Position numbers and translations under genes: made by a program. The notes beneath the pieces were generated by a model, which was not told where the DNA came from, made no database searches, and saw only the letters and a program-made list of their open reading frames with translations. Of a stretch of 64,000 bases of DNA, positions 1 to 11,971 are shown one piece after another (position 1 is the first letter of the stretch; each line of letters begins with the position of its first letter). The stretch lies in NCBI GenBank assembly GCA_964035545.1, contig OZ037765.1:28942004-29006003 (forward strand), read 5' to 3'. This DNA comes from Bugula neritina (Eukaryota > Bryozoa > Gymnolaemata > Cheilostomatida > Bugulidae).

Positions 1-2608
1 AAAAAATAATTACGAATAAAAGTCCAGTTTTAATAATGTATGGGTGCATGATTTTATTAATAGCATATAAAACTATTTTGATTTATTATTCAAAATTTTT
101 CTGGGAAGTTGACCCAATTTCTTTTATCTTGCAACAAATTCATTTTAAATTTGCACAGGTCTGCAGTTTAGATGGCACACTGTTATATAACTTGGCACAA
201 CAAACTATGCCACTGTGTCTAGGTACAACACAAATAAACATAAGGGCTATACACACAGCAATACAGTGGGATAATGTAGACAGTCTGTTTTCCTCACATT
301 TTTGTCATACAAGATACATTCACAGGATTTCATCTAATACATGTATGTAACAGTGCAAGTAGGAATAGATGTAACAACTTGCTAATAGCTTATAGGAAGA
401 GCTGATTTTGTGCCCAAAGAGTTTAAAATGATTACACGGAGGATGAGAATACTATTGTGCTATAAGTTATAAATCAGAATAGAAAATAATGTATTGCAAT
501 TAGACGTGTGCATGAAGCCTGGATGTACATGCAGAAGCAGCTTCTTGCAGACCATTATAGCTTGAGAAGTTATCCACTCATAAATTAAAGCTTTTCTGGC
601 AGATCTAAGCTCAAGACCTCTAAGCTAACTCTAAATATCAGCATCATTGGTTATTGATGAGATACTGAAATAATAATCCTGCGTTTTGTAAAGAAAATGA
701 TTGTGCCTTCAATTATAATATTCTACTGACACCCATTCACATTTCTATAACGTAAAAGAAAATGAAAGAGCTGTTAATGCTACAGTAAATAATATGCTAA
801 TACCAGAATATATTATTATTGTGAATGCTATGAGATTAGACTATTTTTTGTAAATTAACAATTAGAGAAGCTGATATTATATGTGTTTCTCTCTGCATAA
901 TCAAGCGACTTCCGGTTATAAAAACTCACACAAGGTTATAGTTGCCACCCTGTTATACCTGCATATTATGTCGTCTTAAGTACATTAAAAACACACCCTG
1001 GCCTTATAGATGATATACAGTTTGAGCTCTTTTATGTGATGCATCTGCAAGCTGTTGGTTTTAATTTAAAAAATGTTTGCACATTAGTGATTTCAGCTTC
1101 TTTCTTTATAAAGATATTATTATTAGCAGATATTTCATCAAATTCTGCAAATAGTTAGTAGAGCTATGAAAATCGGTTCTGCTAGAAAATGTAGAATTTG
1201 GTAGAATTATCTGTAAAGCCAGAATAAATGGCTTCCAAATTTATCAAGCAGTTTGATTTCATTTGACAGATTTAGCTTGCGTCAGCTAAAGGGATATGAT
1301 CTCAAGTTTCAATTTTATTTGCTGTCTAATATCTGCAATTACATCAGCTAATTAGTGAAAAAATATGCATGCAGAGAGGTCACAATATTGCTGTTAATAA
1401 TAATCTATCATATTTAATGTTAATATGTACTAACTTTATAAGAAATCTGTAAAATATCAACTATAATGCCTGGTTGTCTTTTTGCTAGTAATTTTGAATT
1501 CCTTCAGGGCAGAAATTTCTATCTGTATTCAATACACACTGTTCCACCCCCTAGCCCTCTCAAAAAGTTCATCTTACATCTTATATTAGCTCCCTATAAG
1601 CATTAAAACTTTTCGCTACATACCGATTTTATTCCATACCAATATACGTTTTAAGTAAACCAACCATTTAAGATAGGGAGAAAAGCAAAATTGTATTTAC
1701 TACTTGATATGATGAACACTATTCTCCCCCAACATAGTATTGCTGCCTGCTATATTCATTATCATGCTGCTATGTGGTTAAATTTTACAATAAACTTGTC
1801 CAAATGCAGCTGGTAACTGTTGAATAACTCATTCCTACTCAAAATAGTCCCTTATAATGATTTCCCCCCACTGTTAATTGAATAAGCACCATTCGATCAT
1901 GTTGTAATGGAAGCATTGGTTTCAACTGTGTTTCTTTGCTTGTCATGCAATTATACATTTTGTCATGTCATCTGAGTTTGGTAGAAATTGCTTCAAGTTT
2001 TAGCTAGTTATATAAATAGCCAGAGGCTAAAAAACAAGGTTACAAAGGCTACGATAACAGAATAATTTAGCTCATTTGATACACATGTATGCATTAAGGT
2101 TGTATTTGAATCAAATAACTATTAGTATAGGGGGTTATTCTTAATGTATTCATTACCTGGCAATGATGAAAGAAACGAAATATTGCCAAATGCAGGCCAA
2201 ATTTAATTTGAAACACAAACATGTCAATATTGAATGATTATGCTGAAATTAATTTAGTAAACTTCTTTTAGTTGCAGTAAGTTTACAAGTTCACAGCAAA
2301 ATGTTTAACAACAATTAACAATCTTAGCAAAAAATTAGCATTTTACTTCCAGCTTGCTCTACTTGGAGAATGGTAAATTATTAGTCATTTGTATAGACCT
2401 TCTGTAATGAATATCTAATTTAGTTACTCCAGTTGTCAGTGCAGTTGAACGTGTGAATCAGATGGTAAACGGAGGTTAAGAAACTGCATTGAGCAGTAAC
2501 TTCCTGAAGCTGGCTTACCCAGCAGTTGGCCGAGATATGAAGGAAAACCAAAATGAAAAGAAGTTCAGGTGGTTGGCAGATGTAATTACTGCTGCACATG
2601 CCTCCTAT
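1..2608. other. AT-rich stretch with no supported gene
   Basis: I see no coding exon here. The only long open frame (36-350, + strand) has no splice context, no recognisable domain and ordinary AT-rich composition. The stretch probably holds the 3' flank of the secreted-protein gene on the minus strand, whose stop codon is at 2609-2611. Confidence 0.5.
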
Positions 2609-4197
2609 CTAGCTTAACCACAAGCCATGCCTTATAATTTGGTTGTACTCATCAAATAAAACCACACTGTCACCCTGGCACTTACCAGCTACAAGATTTC
2701 GTTGGTGGCAAAGGGAAGATATAGTTCCTAAATATGGTACTTTGTAGGTCCAAAGAAACTGGTAAATCTCTGTATAGTTGCAAGAACCAAGCAGCATGTC
2801 TAAACACATTTTTGTTCTGTTGAAAAGCCTGTAAAACATAACAATTCTTGTAACAATATTAGGACAGACATCTGACTGAATAGAGTTTTGACCAAATAAA
2901 TAGGTGTAGGAGTTGTAAAGAATTTCTTACTTGGCAAGAATGAAAGCAGTAAGGTAGCTGAGACCCTGCAATTCAACATTACTCAGAATATTTGGACTGA
3001 TTTGTTTTAAATACCATCATTATTTCATAGGTAAGCCATTAGAATTCTGTTACTGATGGTCTGGCTGGTGTACGTGCTACTTAGCACTGGGTACATTGCA
3101 TAACGGTAGTATAACGGTAGTATTTGCCTGGTATTTTAAGGGACTAAAGCCTTCAGATAAATTGAGAGTAGCTAAAGCGTAGAAATTTGTGACAACACGT
3201 GATTTATTCACTGACTTTAGCCAAAGATTATTTTATTTGATAAAATGAGATTGTCAAGGAATTTGGTAGTATGTATGAGTCACAAACTAGGATATTAATC
3301 TTTTGTAAAGGAAGGATTATAAATATCTAAGTTACAAATTTACATAAATATAATCAACTTTTAAATTTATTATTTTACTCAAATCATATATGAGTTGAAG
3401 AGAGAAATAGTACAATAACCCTCAAGTCAAGTGTAGCAATTTAAACACTTTACATTCCGTAAAATCAGGTTGCCTATGTTGTGAAACCAATGCAAAATAT
3501 TTTGCCTGAAAAATTTCGCAATTTCTCAAAAATTTCTCAAGTGTTAGATTTTGCAACTCCTAAATTTCGTGCTACAAGTTTATGTCTATATAACAAAATC
3601 TCATGCTAAGTCATATGCCCAGTATATGAGTAGTAAGAGTATCAACTTTAACCTCAGAAGCCAAGTTTTCGTGGATTTTTATTTCCTATCAACAATTGAG
3701 TATATTTTTTTATGAGTAGACATTATACTTATAGTATCATAGTATTGGTACATAGAAACTTTTTTATTGTAAGTATATTTCATCCCAATAGCACATATTC
3801 ACTAATCTTCAAACAGTTACTTCAAACTAGACGGTATGTACGCTATAATGAATCCTCCTCAAAGCTACCTAGATTACTTAAAACAAAGTTTTACAGCTTA
3901 AGCTAGTTTTATTGGTACATTCAAGCACTCCTAAAATGTAGCTGTTTGGTTAGAATAAACTTACTGGCAGAGTTGACACGTTTGTTCGCTGATGAGAGGG
4001 TCACACTCATTGTCGATGTTTCCGTGTATGGCTAAAGCTGCCGAGTGCATCAAAGTGATCTCCTCCCTCAAGCAGTTGGCTGTCAGGTTTATAGTTGAGG
4101 GACAAGATTGAGGTCCGTAGAATACGGTAGTTGCTTGTATATAGCTCACAGTTACAGAATTAAGTAGAAATATAATGATCACAGAAGTTGTTCGCAT
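2609..4197 (-). CDS. Small secreted cysteine-rich protein, two exons
   Basis: The two-exon model is 4197-3965 and 2828-2609. The donor is GTAAGT and the acceptor TTTTACAG; both are phase 2 and rebuild a Gln codon. The product is 150 residues. It starts with a hydrophobic signal peptide of about 22 residues (MRTTSVIIIFLLNSVTVSYIQA, cut near A22). The mature part has nine cysteines, including a CQLC pair at the exon junction, and three N-glycosylation sequons (NLT, NRT, NYT), so it is very likely secreted and disulfide-bonded. I do not recognise the family. Further exons inside the 1.1 kb intron cannot be excluded, but none is needed to keep frame. It is divergent to the next gene, with 1.4 kb between the two starts. 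Confidence 0.55.
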
Positions 4198-5590
4198 GTT
4201 TAATGGAATGTCTAAAAGTGAATTAAAAAGTAACAGTTAGGTTTCCATTAGTGAGTGTGGAATCTAATCATTCTTGTGTTGAAGTCATTTATACCACAGC
4301 GTAGACCTCCATGAACCCTTCTTGAATGTGCAACCCTTATGATTAGAATGTGCTGTTTGCAAACCGAGGAAAAGAGCTCTCCGTTTTACTACCGATCAGC
4401 TCGAGTAACTCAACACTAATAAGCTATTAGTCACCTTATACTTTGTTATCTGTCTTACAACAGATCATAATAGTATAAGCTGCATTATACACTATCGTAT
4501 ACACAGACTTAGTTATGTCACATGGAGATCATTATTAATAGGTTTGAAACCGTACAGTCGAACTACAACATTACTCCATCAAACAATAGGTAATCAAAAT
4601 ATAATTTTGTATGAGAAAATATACAGTCAATACAACAGGTAACAATACTGCTATCAAAAGTAGCAATCTTTCACATGGTATTGTACGAGATAGAAACCCA
4701 ATTATTCATCAATTTGGGATAGTGCAACCTTATTTTTTGACAAAGACATGTGATTTAAAACACACAAAAAATGATTTTTAAAAAAAATCAAAATAGTTAC
4801 AACAATGTTATTTGTTCCAGATAATCTTCCAAATGCGTATGCATTATTACCTTATGGATTAAATACATTACTATCTTTGATCTTCATTGTAATTTGCTAC
4901 ATACGTATTTGTCCTATTATAAAATATTATTATAAACATGCTTCAGCTTGAAGATTTTAACTTCCAATTGTCAATTCTATAATAAAATTACAATTCAAAC
5001 TACTTGAAATTTAAATTTCAACACTATTGATGAGTTTCCTGCACACCTCAGGGCATGGCTATCGTTAAATTATAAATTACAATCTATTAAAGGTTGCCTA
5101 GGCTTTGTGATTTTTGGCAGATCTCTTGAAATAACACAGGTATTCTTTTGCCAATAATTTATTTAGGCATACAAAATAAATAAATGTGTTTTGAAGGGCA
5201 AGAATATACTTCTTAGAAAAAAGTAGACAACTTCACATATCGTATGATAATATTAGTATATTAACTTTTTTATATACAATGCTGCGATATATGCCTAAAA
5301 GGCAGAAATTAATTACAAATATTGTTTATTGCTGCATGGCATTATGCCACATTCATGATACTGTTTACAACAATCAGTTACCACATCTTTTTTCTTTCAG
5401 ACAAAATGTATTTAGAAAATATTAAATTACTTTGTGATGCGACTAACGTAAGCACAATTGTTGTGCAATACACAAGGAAATAGCGAAATGCTACCAGTTT
5501 GTTTAGACAAATCTTATTAAATTTTGAAATGTTTCTACAAAAGCTATGTCATAAATATTATATATAGAAAAATATATAATTTATTGCAAT
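4198..5590. other. Intergenic region between divergent genes
   Basis: This 1.4 kb lies between the starts of the minus-strand secreted-protein gene and the plus-strand disordered-protein gene, so it should hold both promoters. A TATA-like run (tattatatatag, about 5558-5569) sits 20-30 nt before the plus-strand ATG, but the whole region is AT-rich and this may be chance. No other element is evident. Confidence 0.35.
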
Positions 5591-8500
5591 ATGGCAAGCA
5601 GCAAGGGTTTAGATGGAAAAGGAAATAAAGGTAACTCCAAGATAAGTGAACATAAAAAAGGAAAAGGTAAAGTGAAGAATAAAGACAGTCAGGCTCATGA
5701 TATTGAGTCAAAAGCCATAGCTATAAATCATGGAACTGCCCAAAAGCAAAAGGTAATAAAAACTAATACCAACGATGACAATAATACTTGTAAAATTAAA
5801 AATGTGAATAGTGCCAGTGGTGACCATAATAATCGACAATGTACACAACTTGAGAGCAATCCTGTTCGAAATTTTATCGATTTGACTCACAATGAAAGTA
5901 CAGATGATGAAACAGCATCGAAGATGCAATGTGAACCTAACCGCCCTATTTTAAAATCTGAGTCCCACATTGAAGACCAACTTGATCCTATGGAAGGAAC
6001 CAGCTCCAGGCCCCTAAGTAGAAATAACCTATTCAAGAAGTCTAAACAAAAAGTTGTTTCAACAAAGAAAGTCAATAAAGTAGAAAAACTGAAAAGAGCT
6101 TCATCAAATGTCCCTAAGAAAAAACAAATGTCTAATCAAAGTCAACAAACACAGACACACCAACTCACTCAAACAGCGACATCTCAGCCTTCTGAAACTG
6201 CAAACTTTCCCGGATTTAATACTCAAACTACCCAGAATCTACAACCAGTCATCAATGTACACCAACATTTTTCAAGAAATGCAGGAGAAACAACGCTTGG
6301 CTCAGTCATGATTGACAACATTTTAAGAAGGTCTATTCGAGAATATGAAAGATTTAGACCTAGAAGAAGCAACAGACCTATACCATTCATTGTACAGATT
6401 GAACCGTACCCACTTCCTGTATCTAGAACTAGGGCTAGCATGAGAACCGTGCAAGTTTCTCGTTCTGCTATTACCAACTCTGTCACCTCAACATTCACTT
6501 CACCAAGTGTGACGCCAGTTTCCAGTAATATGCGACAGAGTCAATTTATAAGGTAATATATTTATAGTAATTTAGGTACCATACTTTAACATATTACATA
6601 TTAACTATACATAGTTATATTATATCTATCAGTATAACTAATATAATTTTACATGATAATTAAGCAGCAAGCTGCGATAATTGAGACTAGCTGCTGATAT
6701 GGGTTCCAGATTATTAACCAGAAATGTTAGATTTGATAAAATTGCTTTGACATAAAGAATAAATAAATTCATTTTATATTTATTTATAATTGCACATTTA
6801 AAAATTGAAATTTTGCCATAATTGAACAGTCAAAAAATTAAAAAACCTGCACACTCAATTTTTATCAGAATATAGAATTTAGTATGTAGACATGTTTCAA
6901 CTTCAAATTTATTCGACATCTAAAATTATAGTTTATTTCTGCTATGAAAATTATATTTGGCAGAATAAACAACAGGCAGCCAGCTCATCAGCTCACAAGT
7001 GATTACTACCAAATGGTACAGTTGACCAGGTCTGACGTGAATACTCCTCCAGCCAGCAACAGTACAGGCTTTACCAATGGCAGGTCACGTAGCCTCAGAC
7101 AGGCATCAGCTATGCAACAAATGATCCAACCATCAGTTATGTCCACTTTACCCGCAGAGGGAGGTATTCCAGCAAACAACACTATAAATAACACATCCCG
7201 ACAAATCAGAAGAGCACCAAGTTCACAGCCAGTGATGTCACAGCTTCCAGCACAACAGCCTACAGAAATCATAACACGGAGCCGACCTCAAAGAAATGAT
7301 TCATACTACTCAGATGCACAGTTACCAAACCTTACCAGGATAGGCCCTCCCAGGGGCAGCTATACCACACGTGACATCACACAAGGCCCTAGACAAGCGA
7401 CGCCTGCGCAATCCGTAAATTTACGGCGCCCTTCTCTAGAAAATACAGACACTGCTTTACGAAGAAATGAAATCTACAGAAGTCTACCTCACCTTTCAAG
7501 CCCCCAACAACCACGTTCAACAAATGTGGGAAGTCGTAGAATAAATGACACAACACAAAATGTTAGAACACCGGCTACACAATCTCAGGAAACGGTACAA
7601 GGAAACAGATCTAGTGCATTCTCGCATTATTACATAAATCCTCATTCACCTCATTTAACAAAACTGCCAATCCAACCAAAACTTCAACAAATTCAAGTTG
7701 GCATACCGAGCGCTCATATTAAAACCGAAGAGAGTAAAACTAAAAAGTCCCAATTACAAACACAAGTCTCAAGAGCTAGCAACTCCAAAGCCACAGCTAC
7801 AGGATCAGGAACAGTAGGTAGTGGGCAGCAGCAGAATACCCAATCTACATCTGAAAGATATCAGCCAAAGCTTAATACAGGGTCACCTTTTGCATCACAA
7901 AGTCAAGTAAAATCAAAGCAAAACCATGATATGAAAATGAAAAAATGCACCCTCAACAAAAAGCGGTTGCAGTTTTATCACGGCACTCGGCATAGGCCAC
8001 TAGAGCCTAACCAAATGAAAAAATTTTCTCTACGTCCAGGCTTGAAGGTCATTCCACAACCAGCAGCAATGCCTTCACGGAACACACCAGAAGCAACCCA
8101 AATCACAGAGTCCCTAACTCCATCTCTCAACAGAGGAGGTACACCCAGTTGTAGCAGCTGGCAGCACCAGACCAATGGTCAGAGTACATTTTTTGGATCC
8201 CGAAAACCCATTACAGAGAAACCCTCGGCCATGTTGACAAGACCAAAGGCTACAGCAAGCAGTTTTGCTTCAAAGAAAGCTATTAAAAAATATAAGCCTG
8301 CTAAAATTTCAACAGGCTGGTGGTCGGCTTACCCAAGATACCAGCCATTATATCGGCCTCTGGATCCACCAGCCGGAACTTCTGGCTCTGGAATTATCTC
8401 AAGAGAACTTGTTAAACAGGCAATAAGTCAAGCAAATAGAATGGGCAACGAAGCAATTCAAGCACAAACAACATCAAGCTCACCAGCTAATACCAATGTT

Positions 8501-8752
8501 TCCACTACTTCACAGCAACCAGTTTTGGCAAACACATCTTACCGATGTCAAAGTTCAAGTCACAGCAACAGACCACCAAACATTGCGACAACTTGCATAA
8601 GATGCGGCTGCTATTACACTGTTACCTGCGAGAATATATGCAGTGGCAGGTTCAACATCTCCATAGCTGAAGCAGGATGCCCAAGATGTTGGAATTCGAA
8701 TAGTTGCTACTGTGGACAACCATTTTCTGATCGTTATGTGAACCCTAACTAA
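5591..8752 (+). CDS. Unrecognised 916-aa disordered protein with SIM-like motif and C-terminal Cys cluster
   Basis: Exons are 5591-6552 and 6964-8752. The intron (6553-6963, GTAATA...TTGGCAG) is phase 2 on both sides and joins as an Arg codon, giving 916 residues. The N-terminal 30 residues are Lys/Gly-rich. Residues 95-99 read FIDLT, followed by an acidic Ser/Asp stretch, which resembles a SUMO-interaction motif. Two psi-K-x-E sites (LKSE, IKTE) fit SUMO attachment, and a Lys-rich patch (KKSKQK..KKVNK) fits a nuclear localisation signal. The middle is low-complexity Gln/Ser/Thr/Pro/Arg. The last 45 residues hold nine cysteines spaced Cx2CxCx5Cx3Cx12Cx2Cx5CxC, a plausible zinc-binding or disulfide module without histidine. 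The nuclear/SUMO role is inference only; I do not recognise the family. If the splice is wrong, the second exon could start independently at 6944. Confidence 0.65.
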
Positions 8753-9267
8753 CAAAATTGCTTTCAATGACCGAAACTTTAAATTATATGAAACTGATTA
8801 TTTAACAGCGTGCTCATTATGATTACTAAAATATAATATTGACAAGCTTATGTTTAATATGTATGAAATACTCTGTTGAGATTATTGTTTGAAAAATTAA
8901 TAAGATATGTCTACGAATTCAAATGCCTTACTATAACTTGGTATTTTAACAAGTTAAAATAAACTGAACACATCTTATTTCAGCGTCTTATGAAAAATTA
9001 GTAGCATATAATAAACTTGAAAGTAACAATAAAAAAATACACTTGAATAAGGAACAAAAAATGTACTGATTCATATCATACAGCTTAAAAGATGTGGAAA
9101 ACAGTCTAAGAATGATAAAAATTGAAACGTCTCAAAATAAGATTCTCTAAATAATATTATGAGTAAAAGCCATTTACTTTTTGTACTCAGCTAATAAAAG
9201 TTAATAGCAAGAGAGCCACATGAGGACTACTTGTGAGTCTAGTAGGTCATAGGAGATACTACATACA
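8753..9267. other. Tail-to-tail 3' flanks
   Basis: This stretch lies between the stop of the disordered-protein gene and the stop of nucleoside hydrolase copy 1 on the other strand. It holds the probable 3' UTRs. From about 8950 on, it is duplicated at about 13300 as part of the segmental repeat. Confidence 0.6.
8958..8963 (+). terminator. Candidate polyadenylation signal AATAAA
   Basis: A canonical AATAAA about 206 nt after the stop codon of the disordered-protein gene. It is plausible by position, but such hexamers are common in AT-rich DNA. Confidence 0.35.
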
Positions 9268-11971
9268 TTATGCATCTTGTGTCAGAGGTTCAAGGAGAGA
9301 TCTATATTTCTCTTTGTCTACTTCAAGAATGAGTTCAGCAGGTTTCATGTCTCTGGGATGCTGGCCATCACACCACTCGATAACAAGCATTCCTACATAG
9401 GAAGGGTAAACATGACCACCCTTCATAGTGTAATAAATTATAACAACACAGGCTAACCAAACTAAAAAATATGTCATTTTATACAAACTCAAAGTTTAAA
9501 TAAAATTCTAATTGAAAAACTAAATGAATAGTTTTAGTAGTCTTTCTAGTGTCAAACAGATTAACAACAGTCACCACATATCTGATAAGTGGCTGAACAT
9601 TTACACTAAGAAATGAGGAGCTTATTTAAGAGTTGTGTTCTCCAGCATCATACTGAGAATGGAAGTCAATAAAAACAATTTTTCATCATGTGATGAGAGA
9701 ATAGTTGGAAGCTAGAAGTTGATAGCAACTGAGTGATGCAGAGTAAGAAGATAATAATTACTAAATTACATAATATTACTAATTATTACAATCATTTACT
9801 ACATAATGATGGAGCATATTTTGCAGGAAGAATACAGCCAGGCCTAGTACTTATATTACTGCATAATTTATCAAAAACAGTTTAAAAAGCAAGTTTAGTT
9901 TCCAAATAGTATAGTATTTTCATTTAAGTATTATAACCATTACAAACTATTATTTAACATACCTCTAGTACTGTGGCCTGCTGTTTCTACGGTCACTTTT
10001 TTGTGGATAGATTTCAAGACAATGTCAGGATGCAATGCCACACTTACTGCAAAGGGGTCGCACAGAGAAAAACCGACGTCGGGAAAATCTTCTTTACTAT
10101 ATTCAACAAAAGCTTTTAGCATACTCTTCATGAAATGCCCCCTAACATTGATGGGTTCAGCCAGCCACTTATCAAACCATTCCTAGAATGAAGCAGCATT
10201 CTAGTCTATAACGGATTTTCAAATGCTAAAAAGTTCTAAAAAATGCTTTTGGCAAAATAAAGTCAACAAATGCTCATCTTTATTCCACACAAGATAAATA
10301 TAAACATACAATATAGTTGCTTCATAAAAGGCAACATGTAAATATATAAACCAAGTTCGTTGCCAGAAAAACAGAAATCATTTAAATATCTTTTAATACA
10401 TAAATTAAAATGTTATCAAAACAAACTTTTGAAAGACAGAATATTTATAATGGCAGAACTAGTGCCTCAGTCGTACCAATTTCAGAAATGCTCAATGGGT
10501 AGGGAGGTTCAATCTACAGCTTCAGTGTTTCACAAGCTGCTTTTTGTTTTGATAACCAATGAGAAATCACATATTATTTTAATTGGATTTTTAAACATGA
10601 TGCATTATCAAATGGCCTAAATATTTATGATTATAAAAAATTGTGGTACAGAATAAAAATCCAATTCAATATATATGTGAAGAAAACACTAAGTAACTGG
10701 AAACTAACTGGCAACTAGCAACTTAACTGGCAACTGAAAATTAACTAGCAACTAACTGGCAACTAGCTGGCAAGTAACTAGTGACTAAGTAATGATTGGT
10801 GGCAAAATCTCCAGATTAAGATGCAATATTAAAATAAAATTGATTACCCATGAAAATGAATTACGTCCAGTCCACACAACTCCCACCCACAAATCTGCAA
10901 CGGGCACACAGTTTCTTCAACAACAATTTTCGCTGATTCCGGGTCTACATGGAAATTAAACTCTGCGGCCAATTGTACATTACCCTTGCCTACAGTATGT
11001 ACATCAATATTAGTGTGTGTGTGTATGTGTGCGTGCGTGTGTGTGTCTTTCGCTGCATAAGATATTATATACCGCAATTATACTATTTAGACAGAAACTA
11101 ACCTTGAATATTTCCTCCCATAACAACCAATTTCTTGAGTTTAGAAGAGAAACTTTCATCTAGCCTATAGGCCATGGCCAGGTTTGTGAGAGGACCAAGT
11201 GTCACCACCGTAACCTCACCTTTAATTTAATAGTTTTAATAAAATATACTAAACCAATAATTATTATTAGAGTAGCAGTAACATAAAAAGAATAAAGATA
11301 AGTTAACTACTTATGAGGAAAATTACAACAACATTTTAAATGAAAAATTAATTTAGAAGACAGTATTCTACTATAAACTAACACATTGCAGCAATAGATA
11401 ATCTGTACAAGCTAACCAGGAAAATAATATAATATTGTTCCTTTGCTCACCAGGATGCTCATTAACCATTTGAATAAGTTTTGTAACTGCATGGTCAGGT
11501 TGAAAGCTGTCGGGACAAGGTTCAAAGTTGTGGGCAACACCTCCCAGTCCATCATTCGAATGTATACTAGCACGAAGTGAGCTTCCCACCGTCAGGGGCT
11601 TTGAACATCCACGGTAAACTGGAACCTACATAAAAACTCTAGCTAAATATCTCTAAAGTTCTACAAAACATCATGGAATCTACTGCTTCATGTGCATAAA
11701 AAATCAAGAATAGTGTAAAGTTGCAATTTAAACTTTAACTTACACTTTGTTGAGAAACTTTGAGTGTGCGCAACACGTTTTGTACAGCAACATCAACTGG
11801 ACAGTTACCACCAACACAGGTTATTGCAAGCAGGTCAATTTCTGAACAGATCTCCTTAGCATGCAACATCATGAGAATGGCCACAGCATCATCTACTCCA
11901 CAGTTGCAATCAATTATAAACTTCTCCTTCTCTTTTGCAGAGTTATTCGCACTGTCACTACTGCTAGCCAT
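9268..11971 (-). CDS. Inosine-uridine nucleoside hydrolase, copy 1 (degenerate: catalytic Asp lost, 2-nt indel)
   Basis: Six exons: 11971-11744, 11625-11451, 11219-11103, 10989-10865 (or 10848), 10182-9963, 9461-9268. The family hydrolyses nucleosides to base and ribose using a Ca2+-binding DxDxGxDD motif at the N-terminus. Here the motif reads DCNCGVDDA (residues 21-29): the second Asp, the metal ligand and general base equivalent to D10 of the Crithidia enzyme, is Asn. Other family signatures remain: VYRGCSKPL, the AAEFNFHVDPESA segment and a late CDP. Relative to copy 2, exon 4 carries two extra bases at about 10863-10864. With the old donor this shifts the frame and meets a stop in exon 5. 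A GTAATT created there could serve as a new donor that restores frame with five residues lost (352 aa). No other stop is seen and splice sites are conserved. It may be a pseudo-enzyme or a young pseudogene. Confidence 0.8.
11013..11046. repeat. GT/TG microsatellite in hydrolase copy 1 intron 3
   Basis: An imperfect GTGTGT run mixed with GTGC and GTAT steps. It lies just upstream of exon 4 on the coding (minus) strand. A shorter related run lies at the same place in copy 2 (about 15618-15652), so it predates the duplication. Confidence 0.8.

Noticed and set aside
36-350. 104-codon open frame at the left edge
   Set aside because: No splice context, no domain, AT-rich composition like its surroundings and many rare-looking residue runs. 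Most likely a chance frame.
6944-6963. Independent start of the second large open frame at ATG 6944
   Set aside because: The TTGGCAG acceptor at 6957-6963 joins the upstream exon in matching phase 2, so a single two-exon gene is the simpler model, though not proven.
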